Positions 35,806 through 43,016 of a stretch of DNA of 64,000 bases are shown here, piece after piece (positions within the stretch are counted from its first letter, which is position 1; every line of letters starts with the position of its first letter). The DNA comes from Sulfurimicrobium sp963741495 (GTDB lineage: Bacteria > Pseudomonadota > Gammaproteobacteria > Burkholderiales > Sulfuricellaceae), in the NCBI GenBank assembly GCA_963741495.1, contig CAVUID010000011.1, positions 372,001 through 436,000 of the forward strand, in the 5' to 3' direction. The position numbers were made by a program, and so were the translations under genes. The notes under the pieces are model-generated. The model searched no databases, was not told the origin of the DNA, and worked only from the letters and a program-made list of their open reading frames with translations.

Positions 35806-35951
35806 ATCTACAGAAATATTTCACTCGAAGGCAAAATTTGGTTAGTATTGCGGTTGCCTTAATGGGCTGGCAAGTTATTGAATTTGCATGAATATGCGTC
35901 TGTCAATGGGCGTTTTTCAAGTGTTTTCTTTGACCAATCAAGGAGCTGGGG

Positions 35952-36152
35952 ATGGACGTAATGACAATGTCCCGGGAGCAGTGGGAAAAGGTTTTTGATC
36001 GCTGGTACCGGCATGTTTTCAACATCGGTGTGTACGATGCGAGAGGGCCGTCCCTTGAGCTGATTGAGCAGTGCTTCGGGTTGGGGGTGTCCCCCGCGGA
36101 GGCGGTTCACTGGTTGAAGCGGCAGGAAGCAGAGAAAGGTTGTGAAGGGTAG
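35952..36152 (+). CDS. Small hypothetical protein downstream of nrdB
   Basis: A 66-residue soluble protein, MDVMTMSREQWEKVFDRWYR and so on, rich in Trp, Tyr and charged residues, predicted as three short helices. I recognise no domain. An AAGGAGCTGGGG ribosome site precedes the ATG, and a strong intrinsic terminator follows the stop by 8 bases, so the gene looks expressed. It may be the last cistron of the nrdAB transcript or an independent unit; the 146-base gap from nrdB allows a promoter. Confidence 0.65.
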   Translation: MDVMTMSREQWEKVFDRWYRHVFNIGVYDARGPSLELIEQCFGLGVSPAEAVHWLKRQEAEKGCEG

Positions 36153-36159
36153 ATAAGAT

Positions 36160-36190
36160 AAGGCGCAGGGAACTGCGCCTTTATTTTTTC
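36160..36190 (+). terminator. Intrinsic terminator after the small gene downstream of nrdB
   Basis: AGGCGCAG-GGAA-CTGCGCCT (36161-36180), an 8-bp perfect stem with a GNRA-like loop, followed by TTATTTTTT. Confidence 0.9.
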
Positions 36191-36246
36191 TGCTTCGATC
36201 TTCGCGCCAGCTTTCTTTTGCGCCTGCCTGATCGAGGAGGTGTGGC

Positions 36247-36999
36247 TTGGCAAATCCTGTACCGGAAAAAATCAGTCTCGCCAGCCTGCCTCGCTGGCTG
36301 GGAGTAGGGTGGCGGACTTTCCTGCAACTAAAGGGCCTGAGTGCGATTTATGCCGGGATATTCGCGCTGCTCGGCCTGGTCCAGTTCGTGGTGGTGGTGA
36401 GCGCGGGACTGGCGCCGACGATGGTGCCGCTGGCGGGCGGATTTATGCTGATTGGCCCGGCCTTGCTGTGTGGTTTTTTTCATGTTTCCGACCAGGTTGC
36501 TGCAAAGAAGTCAGTGCGACTTGGGGACTTCTTCGCTGGATTCCGTCTTGCACCCCCCGCGCTATGGGTCATTGCCCTGGTTGAGATGTTCGTCTTCCTG
36601 ATCTGGCTGACGGATGCGGGCATCGTCTATGGGCTCTATTTTGGTATTGCGCCGGACATGGGCTTGGCGGAGTTTGTCGCGGGCCTGACGGGCGTCGGAG
36701 ATACGCTGCCATTCCTGTTTTTCAGCAGCCTGATGTGGTTGCTGCTGGCCTTCATCATCTATTCCACCTCAGCCTTTGCCGTGCCGCTGCTGTTTTACCG
36801 GCGCACCCATCTTGCTGGAGCGGTCAGCACGAGCGTGAAGGCGGTGTTTTCCAGTTTTTTGCCGATGCTGGCCTGGGGGGTGCTGCTCTCTGTCGTCATG
36901 CTTGCGGCGATACTGCTTTTCCTGCCCCTTTTTCCTGTCATTTTCCCGGTGCTGGCCTATGCCAGCAGGCAGGCCTATCGCGAGGTTTTTCCGCAATAG
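36247..36999 (+). CDS. DUF2189 integral membrane protein
   Basis: A 250-residue inner-membrane protein with six hydrophobic segments. The first part, LPRWLGVGWRTFLQLKGLSA followed by an LGLVQFVVV helix, then GPALLCGFFHVSDQVA and LGDFFAGFR, matches the DUF2189 pattern. No catalytic residues are obvious. The start is TTG at 36247: an AGGAGG ribosome site lies 6 bases upstream and no other start codon fits, so translation from a rare codon is likely. The neighbours give no functional clue. A small palindrome ends the gene on the downstream side. Confidence 0.8.
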   Translation: MANPVPEKISLASLPRWLGVGWRTFLQLKGLSAIYAGIFALLGLVQFVVVVSAGLAPTMVPLAGGFMLIGPALLCGFFHVSDQVAAKKSVRLGDFFAGFRLAPPALWVIALVEMFVFLIWLTDAGIVYGLYFGIAPDMGLAEFVAGLTGVGDTLPFLFFSSLMWLLLAFIIYSTSAFAVPLLFYRRTHLAGAVSTSVKAVFSSFLPMLAWGVLLSVVMLAAILLFLPLFPVIFPVLAYASRQAYREVFPQ

Positions 37000-37003
37000 G
37001 CGC

Positions 37004-37029
37004 TAAGAGTCTATTGAAATAGGCTCTTA
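37004..37029. repeat. 26-bp palindrome matching the joined ends of the 5405-5672 element
   Basis: TAAGAGTCTATT (37004-37015) and AATAGGCTCTTA (37018-37029) are inverted repeats with one mismatch. The sequence equals the right end of the 5.4-kb element joined to its complement, with the interior missing. Its last three bases form the TAA stop (tta) of the minus-strand gene, as at ettA. It can act as a compact bidirectional hairpin between convergent genes. Confidence 0.7.
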
Positions 37030-37224
37030 ATCAGGCATCCCCGGTTCCCCGCCCTTGTCCGTCATCAGGAAATACATCCCCACTGCGGCGAGTATCATCC
37101 ACAGCACCATGGCCCAGACGCCCAGGCTTTCGGAGAGTGGACCCATGAAAAACAGGGACGTGAGGGCCAGGGCCAGCAGTCCGTTGCCGATCCAGAAGCG
37201 GGGGCCGTGTTTGACTTCGTTCAT
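37027..37224 (-). CDS. Small two-helix membrane protein
   Basis: A 65-residue protein with two transmembrane helices (FWIGNGLLALALTSLFFMG and GVWAMVLWMILAAVGMYFLM) and a short Gly/Pro/Asp tail (GGEPGMPD). I do not know the family; the pattern is common among small betaproteobacterial membrane proteins. It begins MNEVKHGPR, and its TAA stop lies inside the palindrome at 37004-37029. It converges with the DUF2189 gene. Confidence 0.7.
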   Translation of the reverse strand: MNEVKHGPRFWIGNGLLALALTSLFFMGPLSESLGVWAMVLWMILAAVGMYFLMTDKGGEPGMPD

Positions 37225-37293
37225 GTTTAAAGCCTTGTGTATTGTAAATTGAGTTTAAAAAGTGCAACTTGTATCGACCTATAAAAAGCAGTT

Positions 37294-37413
37294 AACCACG
37301 GAGGGAACGGAGAACACGGAGTAAAAACAATAGATTGCATGATGTTTGGCATTCACCCGTTGGGTTAGGCCATAAATCACCGCAAACTGCCTTTCTCCGT
37401 GTTCTCCGTGGTT
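37294..37413. repeat. Inverted repeat of the CCACGGAG type
   Basis: AACCACGGAG, GGAACGGAG and AACACGGAG in tandem (37294-37321) face CTCCGTGTTCTCCGTGGTT (37395-37413). The left arm carries an extra 9-base unit. The 73-base centre has no ORF. It lies in the 210-base gap between two minus-strand genes. Similar ACGGAGAACACGGAG units are known as dispersed intergenic repeats in environmental bacteria. Confidence 0.75.
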
Positions 37414-37434
37414 ATCGAACTGAGGTTTCCAGGA

Positions 37435-38259
37435 TCAATAAACGAAGCGGCTTCTTAATTCTTCCAGATTCAGTTCATGCAGGATGTGTTCCATTCGCTC
37501 CAGCGCATTTTTTCTTGGCGCGCCCGTAAAGCGGGCAACAATCAGCTCGTTTTTCATCGAATGTTCCCAGCCGACCAGTTCGGTTACCGTAAGCTGGTAG
37601 CCATGCGACTCCAGCAGCAGGCAGCGCAGCACATTGGTGATCAGGCTGCCGAATTCGCGGGTGTGGATGGGGTGGCGCCAGATCTCGGAGAGCGGCGTTC
37701 TGGAGAAGGACTGGTTCTTGTTCTTGCGCATCAGCGCAGCAACCTCAGCCTGACAGCAGGGCGCCAGCACGATAAATTGGGCATTTTTTTCGAGGGCGAA
37801 TTTGATCGCGTCGTCGGTGGCGGTGTTGCAGGCGTGCAGCGCGGTAACGATGTCGATTTTTTCCGGCAGTTCCGAGGAATGAATGGACTCTTCAACCGAG
37901 AGATTGAGGAAGGACATGCGCTCGAATCCCAGACGTTCAGCCAGTTCGTGCGACTTTGCTACCAGCGCCTGTCGGGTTTCGATGCCGTAGATGTGACCGG
38001 CCTGTTGAGCCTTGAAAAACAGGTCGTAAATAATGAATCCGAGGTAGGATTTGCCCGCGCCATGGTCGGCCAGGGTCAGGTTTTCTTTTTCTGCCAGGAC
38101 TTCATTCAGCAAGGGCTCGATAAAGTTGAACAGATGATAAACCTGCTTCAGCTTGCGCCTGCTGTCCTGATTGAGCTTGCCGTCGCGCGTCAGGATGTGC
38201 AGCTCTTTCAGCAGTTCGATGGATTGTTCGGGCTTGATTTCCGGAATGGTGAAGTTCAC
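37435..38259 (-). CDS. Class I SAM-dependent methyltransferase (Methyltransf_32-like)
   Basis: A 274-residue cytosolic protein. The SAM-binding motif I region is NLTLADHGAGKSYLGFIIYD, followed by a GIETR acidic loop that would contact the ribose. The middle ALHACNTATDDAIKFAL and VLAPCCQAE segments match the family of methyltransferases that carry a conserved CCQ. The substrate is unknown. GTG 38259 is preferred to the ORF start at 38358 because AGGAAA lies 7 bases upstream and the protein then begins MNFTIPEIKPEQS. It is divergent from the S4 protein gene. Confidence 0.8.
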   Translation of the reverse strand: MNFTIPEIKPEQSIELLKELHILTRDGKLNQDSRRKLKQVYHLFNFIEPLLNEVLAEKENLTLADHGAGKSYLGFIIYDLFFKAQQAGHIYGIETRQALVAKSHELAERLGFERMSFLNLSVEESIHSSELPEKIDIVTALHACNTATDDAIKFALEKNAQFIVLAPCCQAEVAALMRKNKNQSFSRTPLSEIWRHPIHTREFGSLITNVLRCLLLESHGYQLTVTELVGWEHSMKNELIVARFTGAPRKNALERMEHILHELNLEELRSRFVY

Positions 38260-38387
38260 TGCATGTTTCCTGGCGACGCTGATGTTGGACTGGCATTTTA
38301 ACACTCCTGGCGTAATGGATACGGGGCGAATCCGTTGGCGGAATGATAAGATGCACAAGCCTCAACCAGACCCCATTCAAGGACCCC

Positions 38388-38609
38388 ATGCAAGAACACG
38401 AATTTATCCTCACCCGTGAATTTGTCGAACTCGACAACCTGCTCAAACTGACCGGAGCTTGCGACAGCGGCGGTATGGGCAAACAACTGGTGGCTGCTGG
38501 AGAAGTCTCGGTTGACGGCAAGGTGGAATTGCGCAAAACCTGCAAGATACGCGCGGGCCAGGTCGTTACGCTGGGCGACGTGCGTATCTCCGTGCTGGCT
38601 GCATCCTGA
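38388..38609 (+). CDS. S4-domain RNA-binding protein (YbcJ type)
   Basis: A 73-residue protein that is almost entirely one S4 RNA-binding fold. It shows FVELDNLLKLTGACDSGGMG, then KQLVAAGEVSVDGKVELRKT and a final VTLGDVRISVL strand. YbcJ-like proteins are small RNA binders of unclear role. ATG 38388 has AAGGA 7 bases upstream and gives the natural MQEHEFIL start. The DUF6164-type gene follows after 16 bases, so the two are probably co-transcribed. Confidence 0.88.
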   Translation: MQEHEFILTREFVELDNLLKLTGACDSGGMGKQLVAAGEVSVDGKVELRKTCKIRAGQVVTLGDVRISVLAAS

Positions 38610-38625
38610 TACTCTGCTTCATCCC

Positions 38626-38991
38626 ATGGCCGTTAAACTTTTCCCCCTGAATGGCGTGCCCGATGACGAGGCCGAAGAAGTGCGGGCCTTGCTGAAAGCC
38701 AGCGGTGTGGATTTCAGCGAAACATCTTCGGGTAACTGGGGCATCTCCTCCGCAGCTATCTGGCTGCCGGACGATTCCCGGCTGGAAGAGGCGCGGGCGC
38801 TGATTGTGGACTATCAGAGCGAGCGTCAGGCAAGGGCAAGGGCGGAATACGAGCAACAGTGCCGTGAAGGAAAACAGCGCACCCTGATGGATGTGATCCA
38901 GGAACATCCACTGCGCTTCTTCGCCTACATGGCGGTGATTGCCATTATTCTGTATTTTTCCATCAAGCCTTTTCTGGATCTCGGAAAGTAG
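38626..38991 (+). CDS. DUF6164-type protein with C-terminal membrane anchor
   Basis: A 121-residue protein. Residues 1-65 form a small alpha/beta domain (MAVKLFPLNGVPDDEAEEVR, then LKASGVDFSETSSGNWG and IWLPDD), which resembles proteins that sense or bind signal-type ligands in the PII-like class, though I cannot assign a ligand. After a charged helix (QSERQARARAEYEQQCREGK) a single transmembrane helix (FFAYMAVIAIILYFSIKPF) ends the protein. The start at 38626 is chosen on the domain boundary; the open frame upstream overlaps the S4 gene. The next gene starts 4 bases after its stop. Confidence 0.72.
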   Translation: MAVKLFPLNGVPDDEAEEVRALLKASGVDFSETSSGNWGISSAAIWLPDDSRLEEARALIVDYQSERQARARAEYEQQCREGKQRTLMDVIQEHPLRFFAYMAVIAIILYFSIKPFLDLGK

Positions 38992-38994
38992 CCA

Positions 38995-39306
38995 ATGCCC
39001 AAGGCCGACACTGATAAATCTCTCCTGAATTCCCTGCCGAACCGGAAGATATTGCTGCGCGATATGCTGGTGCTGGCCGTTCTGGCTCTCCTGCTGGGGC
39101 CGCTCGTCGGGCCGCTGGTGGTCTCCTGGATCAATCCGACCCGTGCCTGGGGAGTGGCGGGCGATTATTCGCTTGGAAGCGTGTTGCTGTGGGGAGGCGT
39201 ATTCCTGATGTTCGAGGCTTTGTTCTATGTCGGCTGGCTCGTGTCGCGTGCGAGCAGAGGTCTGCATGAGAGCGCTACCGACGACTGGTGGAACAGGCAG
39301 CAGTAA
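38995..39306 (+). CDS. Small two-helix membrane protein
   Basis: A 103-residue membrane protein with a polar N-terminus, helix 1 (DMLVLAVLALLLGPLVGPLV), a short loop with Trp and Asp, helix 2 (GSVLLWGGVFLMFEALFYVG) and a charged end (ATDDWWNRQQ). I recognise no family. It begins 4 bases after the DUF6164-type gene, so the S4-DUF6164-membrane protein trio looks like one operon. It may act with the anchored protein before it. Confidence 0.7.
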   Translation: MPKADTDKSLLNSLPNRKILLRDMLVLAVLALLLGPLVGPLVVSWINPTRAWGVAGDYSLGSVLLWGGVFLMFEALFYVGWLVSRASRGLHESATDDWWNRQQ

Positions 39307-39652
39307 TACGCGAAATCCAGCGGAGAGTGCTCAGGGGGCAGCTGCCTGCAAACCTGCTGAAGCAGCAAGAATCCCCATGAGGCTTTGCCTTTACAGATAC
39401 TGACAATACCTTTATCAGCTATACCCATGCTGTCATGTCGGTGTTATTCTTGTGCCCGACCATAAAAATAATATATAGCTGGAATTGTTCGTGTCTTCCC
39501 CCCTTGTTTGTGGCTGATTGCTGAAAATGCCGGTCATTGGATTCTCTGCGTAGTCCGCAGAGTGGCGGAGGACAGACGCCCTGTGGGCATGTTCGGGGCG
39601 TATCACGCGCAAGTGGCTCAAATCAGATCAATCTCATCAATCGGAGTTATGG
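39307..39652. other. Intergenic leader of the chemoreceptor gene
   Basis: 346 bases without a convincing gene. The first half is AT-richer around 39455-39490 (ATAAAAATAATATATAGC), a likely promoter region for the chemoreceptor. The second half, 39540-39620, is GC-rich with hairpin-forming CTCTGCG-TAGTC-CGCAGAG and GGCG-GAGGACAGA-CGCC, so the mRNA leader may be structured. I could not match it to a known riboswitch. Confidence 0.5.
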
Positions 39653-41626
39653 ATGAAAATCGCACACAAGATCGCCTTGCTTGCCATTGTGCCCACGCTG
39701 GGCATGACCTGGTTTGTCGGGACCGACGTTTACCATTCATGGAATGAGTGGCGTCACATGCGGGTCATGAGCGAGCAGATCACCTTGATTGTCGATGCCG
39801 GACCGATGGCAAATAACCTGCAACGGGAGCGCGGCGCCACGGTGGGTTTTCTCCGTAGCCAGGGCAAGTTATTCGCTTCGGCGCTGCCCGATTGGCGGTC
39901 AAAGACGGATGCCTCAGTCGAAAAAATGCACAAAACTTATGCGGTCATGATGCCTGAAGCAAAATCATCCGCTATTTCAGACGGCATGGAAAAGGCGGAG
40001 GTGGCGTTGCAGAAGCTTTCGGATACCCGGAAAAACGCGGAAGCTTTCTCGATTGGCGCGCCGGCTGCTGCAAAATATTTTACGGACACCATAACCACTG
40101 TTCTCGGGATCATCCCTTCTGTTGTCACTCAGGGGATTGATGATGCGGGCATGTCCCGTCTGGCTGGTGCCTACATGAGCTTTCTCGCCATGAAGGAGCA
40201 GGCCGGCCAGGAGCGCGCTTTAATGACGTCTGTGTTTTTTGCCGACAGTATCGATGCTGAGCAGCATGATAAATGGGTAGGCCAGATCATGGCCCAGAAA
40301 GAATTGCAAGCCGAGTTCGTTCGCTGGGCGCCTGAAGTCATAGCGTCTGCGCTGGCATCAAAACAGGACAGCGCGTCATTCAATGAAGTCGCCAAGGCAC
40401 GCACCCTGGGCTTGCTGAAAACAACCGAGTTCGGCATCGATGCCGAAAAATGGTTCGCTGATTCGAGCGCCCGGATCGATGCCCTGCATGAAATCGAAAA
40501 CATGCTGGCCCAGGGGCTTCTGGAATTGGCCACTGCCAAAACCACCGCAGCGCGCAATATCCTGGTGACATCTGTCCTGATTGGTACGGGAATGCTGCTG
40601 TTTGTGCTTATCGTCGGATATGTTGTCGCAACTGGCATCGCGCGTCGCCTGTCTGGTCTGGGCCAGTCCATCGGTGTTATCAGCGAGAACCGCGACCTGT
40701 CCGTTCGGCTCGATGCCTCAAGCAAGGATGAAATTGGAGCGCTGTCCGCTGACATCAACCGTTTTCTGGGCGAAATTGGCGGCAGCATGAAGCAGATCAG
40801 TTCAATGGCGGGGGATTCGTTTTCATCGGCAGATGAAATCGCCGGGACCGCGAAAGAGTTGTCTGATGCGGCAGGGGACCAGAGTGAGGCGGCTTCAGCC
40901 ATGGCCTCGGCGGTGGAAGAGATGACCGTCAGCATTGCCCATATCAGTGAAACCACAAGGGAAATGCGTTTATCGGCAAAATCCGGGATGGAGACGGTCG
41001 TTGAGGGCGGAGAGGTGATCTTGCGCGTGGTTTCCGACATGCAATCGATTGCCAGTGCCGTCAGGACATCCTCGAGCATTGTCGAGGAACTGGGTGATCA
41101 ATCGAACCAGATATCGTCCATTGTTCAATCCATCAGGGAAATTGCAGACCAGACCAATCTGCTGGCCTTGAATGCTGCCATTGAGGCGGCGCGGGCCGGC
41201 GAGCAGGGCCGGGGGTTCGCCGTGGTCGCGGATGAGGTGCGCAAGCTGGCTGAGCGGACATCAAGCAGCACGGCGGATATTGCGCGCATGATCGATGCCA
41301 TACAGGGGGGCACTTCGCGTGCGGTCGAGTCCATTGCCGAGGGAGTGTCTCGCGTGAATGAGGGCGTCCGGCTCGCGGGTCAGGCGGGCGAGGCTATCGG
41401 GACCATCCGGGAATTTGTCGACCATGTCGGCGTTTCCATCGCTGATATCTCGAGCGCCATGGAAGAGCAGAGTGCGGCGAGCAACGAGATCGCCAGCCAC
41501 GTTGAGCTGGTTTCCCAGATGACAGAAGAAACACATGCCGCAGCCTCTCGCATGTCAGGTTCGGCGGCTGAAATGGCGAAGCTGGCGAATAGTGTCAAAA
41601 CTGAAACCGGCAAATTCAGCACTTGA
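39653..41626 (+). CDS. Methyl-accepting chemotaxis protein with NIT (nitrate/nitrite-sensing) domain
   Basis: A 657-residue transmembrane chemoreceptor. Helix 1 is near residues 6-24. The periplasmic region (about 30-300) begins ANNLQRERGATVGFLRSQGK, the signature of NIT domains that sense nitrate or nitrite. Helix 2 (ILVTSVLIGTGMLLFVLIVG) is followed by HAMP and by the cytoplasmic signalling hairpin, whose tip reads IREIADQTNLLALNAAIEAA and GFAVVADEVRKLAERT. No C-terminal CheR pentapeptide (NWETF) is visible. It should signal through CheA/CheW encoded elsewhere and may steer the cell along nitrogen oxides. A strong terminator follows, so it is monocistronic. Confidence 0.92.
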   Translation: MKIAHKIALLAIVPTLGMTWFVGTDVYHSWNEWRHMRVMSEQITLIVDAGPMANNLQRERGATVGFLRSQGKLFASALPDWRSKTDASVEKMHKTYAVMMPEAKSSAISDGMEKAEVALQKLSDTRKNAEAFSIGAPAAAKYFTDTITTVLGIIPSVVTQGIDDAGMSRLAGAYMSFLAMKEQAGQERALMTSVFFADSIDAEQHDKWVGQIMAQKELQAEFVRWAPEVIASALASKQDSASFNEVAKARTLGLLKTTEFGIDAEKWFADSSARIDALHEIENMLAQGLLELATAKTTAARNILVTSVLIGTGMLLFVLIVGYVVATGIARRLSGLGQSIGVISENRDLSVRLDASSKDEIGALSADINRFLGEIGGSMKQISSMAGDSFSSADEIAGTAKELSDAAGDQSEAASAMASAVEEMTVSIAHISETTREMRLSAKSGMETVVEGGEVILRVVSDMQSIASAVRTSSSIVEELGDQSNQISSIVQSIREIADQTNLLALNAAIEAARAGEQGRGFAVVADEVRKLAERTSSSTADIARMIDAIQGGTSRAVESIAEGVSRVNEGVRLAGQAGEAIGTIREFVDHVGVSIADISSAMEEQSAASNEIASHVELVSQMTEETHAAASRMSGSAAEMAKLANSVKTETGKFST

Positions 41627-41648
41627 TCGATCTTCAATGTTTTTTTCT

Positions 41649-41675
41649 GAACGCCCCTGCGTGGGGCGTTTTTCT
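41649..41675 (+). terminator. Intrinsic terminator of the chemoreceptor gene
   Basis: AACGCCCC-TGCGT-GGGGCGTT (41650-41670) followed by TTTCTTG. GC-rich 8-bp stem, 24 bases after the stop. Confidence 0.88.
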
Positions 41676-41771
41676 TGTTCCTGAAATGGCGGAAGCCCTT
41701 TTTACTTTGCCGCTTTTTTCTTTATCCCGGAAGGTTAATGAGCCGTTTAGGTACCGTAAAACCAATGTCCT

Positions 41772-41875
41772 GTAGGTCGGGCTTTCTCGCCGGAACGTGA
41801 TGCGAAGCATCCATTCCCGGCGGGGATGCCCTTAACGGGTACAGCCCGACATGTCGGGTCAAAACCCGACCTGCG
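41772..41875. repeat. 104-bp nested multi-hairpin repeat
   Basis: Outer arms GTAGGTCGGG (41772-41781) and CCCGACCTGC (41865-41874) enclose CGCCGG/CCGGCG (41788-41793 with 41817-41822), inside which lies GATGC-GAA-GCATC, and a separate perfect 14-bp palindrome CCCGACATGTCGGG at 41845-41858. The arms differ only at one position. This resembles dispersed GTAGGTCGGG-type intergenic repeats (REP/BIME style). It sits 59 bases before the ACT-protein start. Confidence 0.75.
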
Positions 41876-41933
41876 CCCAAATGGATTTTCTGGGTTTATA
41901 CTGGGCGCGTCCCCATTTGTACGGAAATCCCTC

Positions 41934-42479
41934 ATGATCACTCCTGTCACTAACGAATGTCTTGCAATTACCGCTTCAGGCGAAGACCGGGTTGGCCTGG
42001 TAGAAAAGCTCACCAACCAGATCACCGCCAGCGGTTGCAATATCGAGCAGAGCCGCATGGGCGTGCTGGGCGGGCAGTTTGCCCTGATGATGCGTGTCAC
42101 CGGCAGCAAGGAGGCGCTGAGCGCGCTTGAGAGCCGGCTGGGGCCGCTGGGAGATGAGCTTGGTCTTGCCATCATCCACAAGTGGACACGGGAGCGTGAG
42201 CGGCATGTTCCTGTTGTGCCTTATCTGGTGGAAGTGGTCGCGCTCGACAACCCCGGCATCGTGCACAATCTGGCGCGATTTTTTGCCGCCAGCGGCATCA
42301 ATATCGAGGAGCTGGAAACCGACAGTTATCCCGCGCCCCATACCGGCAGCCCGATGTTTGCCGTGCATATGACGGTAGGCGTGCCGGGCGGAACATCCAT
42401 TGCCAAATTGCGCGATGCGTTTTTCGAACACTGCGATGACCTCAACCTGGATGCTTCGCTGGAGCCTGCGCGGGCGTGA
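41934..42479 (+). CDS. Tandem-ACT regulatory protein, GcvR-like
   Basis: A 181-residue cytosolic protein made of two ACT domains. The first starts NECLAITASGEDRVGLVEKL, and the second PYLVEVVALDNPGIVHNLAR. This is the architecture of GcvR, which binds glycine and restrains GcvA, repressor-activator of glycine cleavage. The gcv genes are not in the window, so the target is inferred. ATG 41934 is chosen for its domain start. The TGA stop overlaps the GTG of the next gene (GTGA), so the pair should be co-translated. Confidence 0.82.
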   Translation: MITPVTNECLAITASGEDRVGLVEKLTNQITASGCNIEQSRMGVLGGQFALMMRVTGSKEALSALESRLGPLGDELGLAIIHKWTRERERHVPVVPYLVEVVALDNPGIVHNLARFFAASGINIEELETDSYPAPHTGSPMFAVHMTVGVPGGTSIAKLRDAFFEHCDDLNLDASLEPARA

Positions 42480-42820
42480 GCGAATCCGGAAGGCTTGTCT
42501 CGTGCGCCTGCGACAAACCGGCAGGCGCTGATTTTTCTGGTGTGACTGTCGTGAAACTCGCGCCCCAGCCACCGCTTGCGGATTATCTTGCTGCGATGAG
42601 ACTGGCCGAGGCCGAAGCCCATACCCGGCTGGGTGAATGCATGCTGCTTTCGTGGTATGACCGTGATCGCAATTTCGAATCGCCCCAGCACGCCAGCGAA
42701 TGCCACCAGGGCAGCGCCGTGCCGGGTTATGTCGATTACGCCCTGTATCGCGGCGCCACGCTGATGCTGGACATCGAGGCCGGGCGCTTCGTGTTTTTCT
42801 ATTTGCCGCTGGATTTCTGA
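42476..42820 (+). CDS. Small hypothetical protein coupled to the ACT protein
   Basis: A 114-residue soluble protein. It contains CACDKPAGADFSGVTVV and CMLLSWYDRDRNFESPQHAS, and ends with a beta-rich segment, PGYVDYALYRGATLMLDIEA then GRFVFFYLPLDF. I recall similar short domains in archaea and bacteria as uncharacterised, without a known role. GTG 42476 overlaps the TGA of the GcvR-like gene, which strongly suggests translational coupling. There is no signal peptide or membrane helix. Confidence 0.72.
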   Translation: MSESGRLVSCACDKPAGADFSGVTVVKLAPQPPLADYLAAMRLAEAEAHTRLGECMLLSWYDRDRNFESPQHASECHQGSAVPGYVDYALYRGATLMLDIEAGRFVFFYLPLDF

Positions 42821-43016
42821 TTTGCCGGACGGGCTTGCCAGGGCCAGGCCGATCAGTCATTGCATACCGATTTCTATGGATATCTAAAAAATATTGATGT
42901 AGATATACCACTCAAGCTGCGAAAATGACGGGTTTGGGTAACTTTGCTACAAGTTTTTTGCGAATGGAACGTGGGTGAACCCCGTTTTAAGCATGAATTT
43001 TTCTCGGGGAGAAACC

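Noticed and set aside
37294..37413. CRISPR-like array
   Set aside because: Only inverted, imperfect units; no regular direct repeats with spacers and no cas genes.
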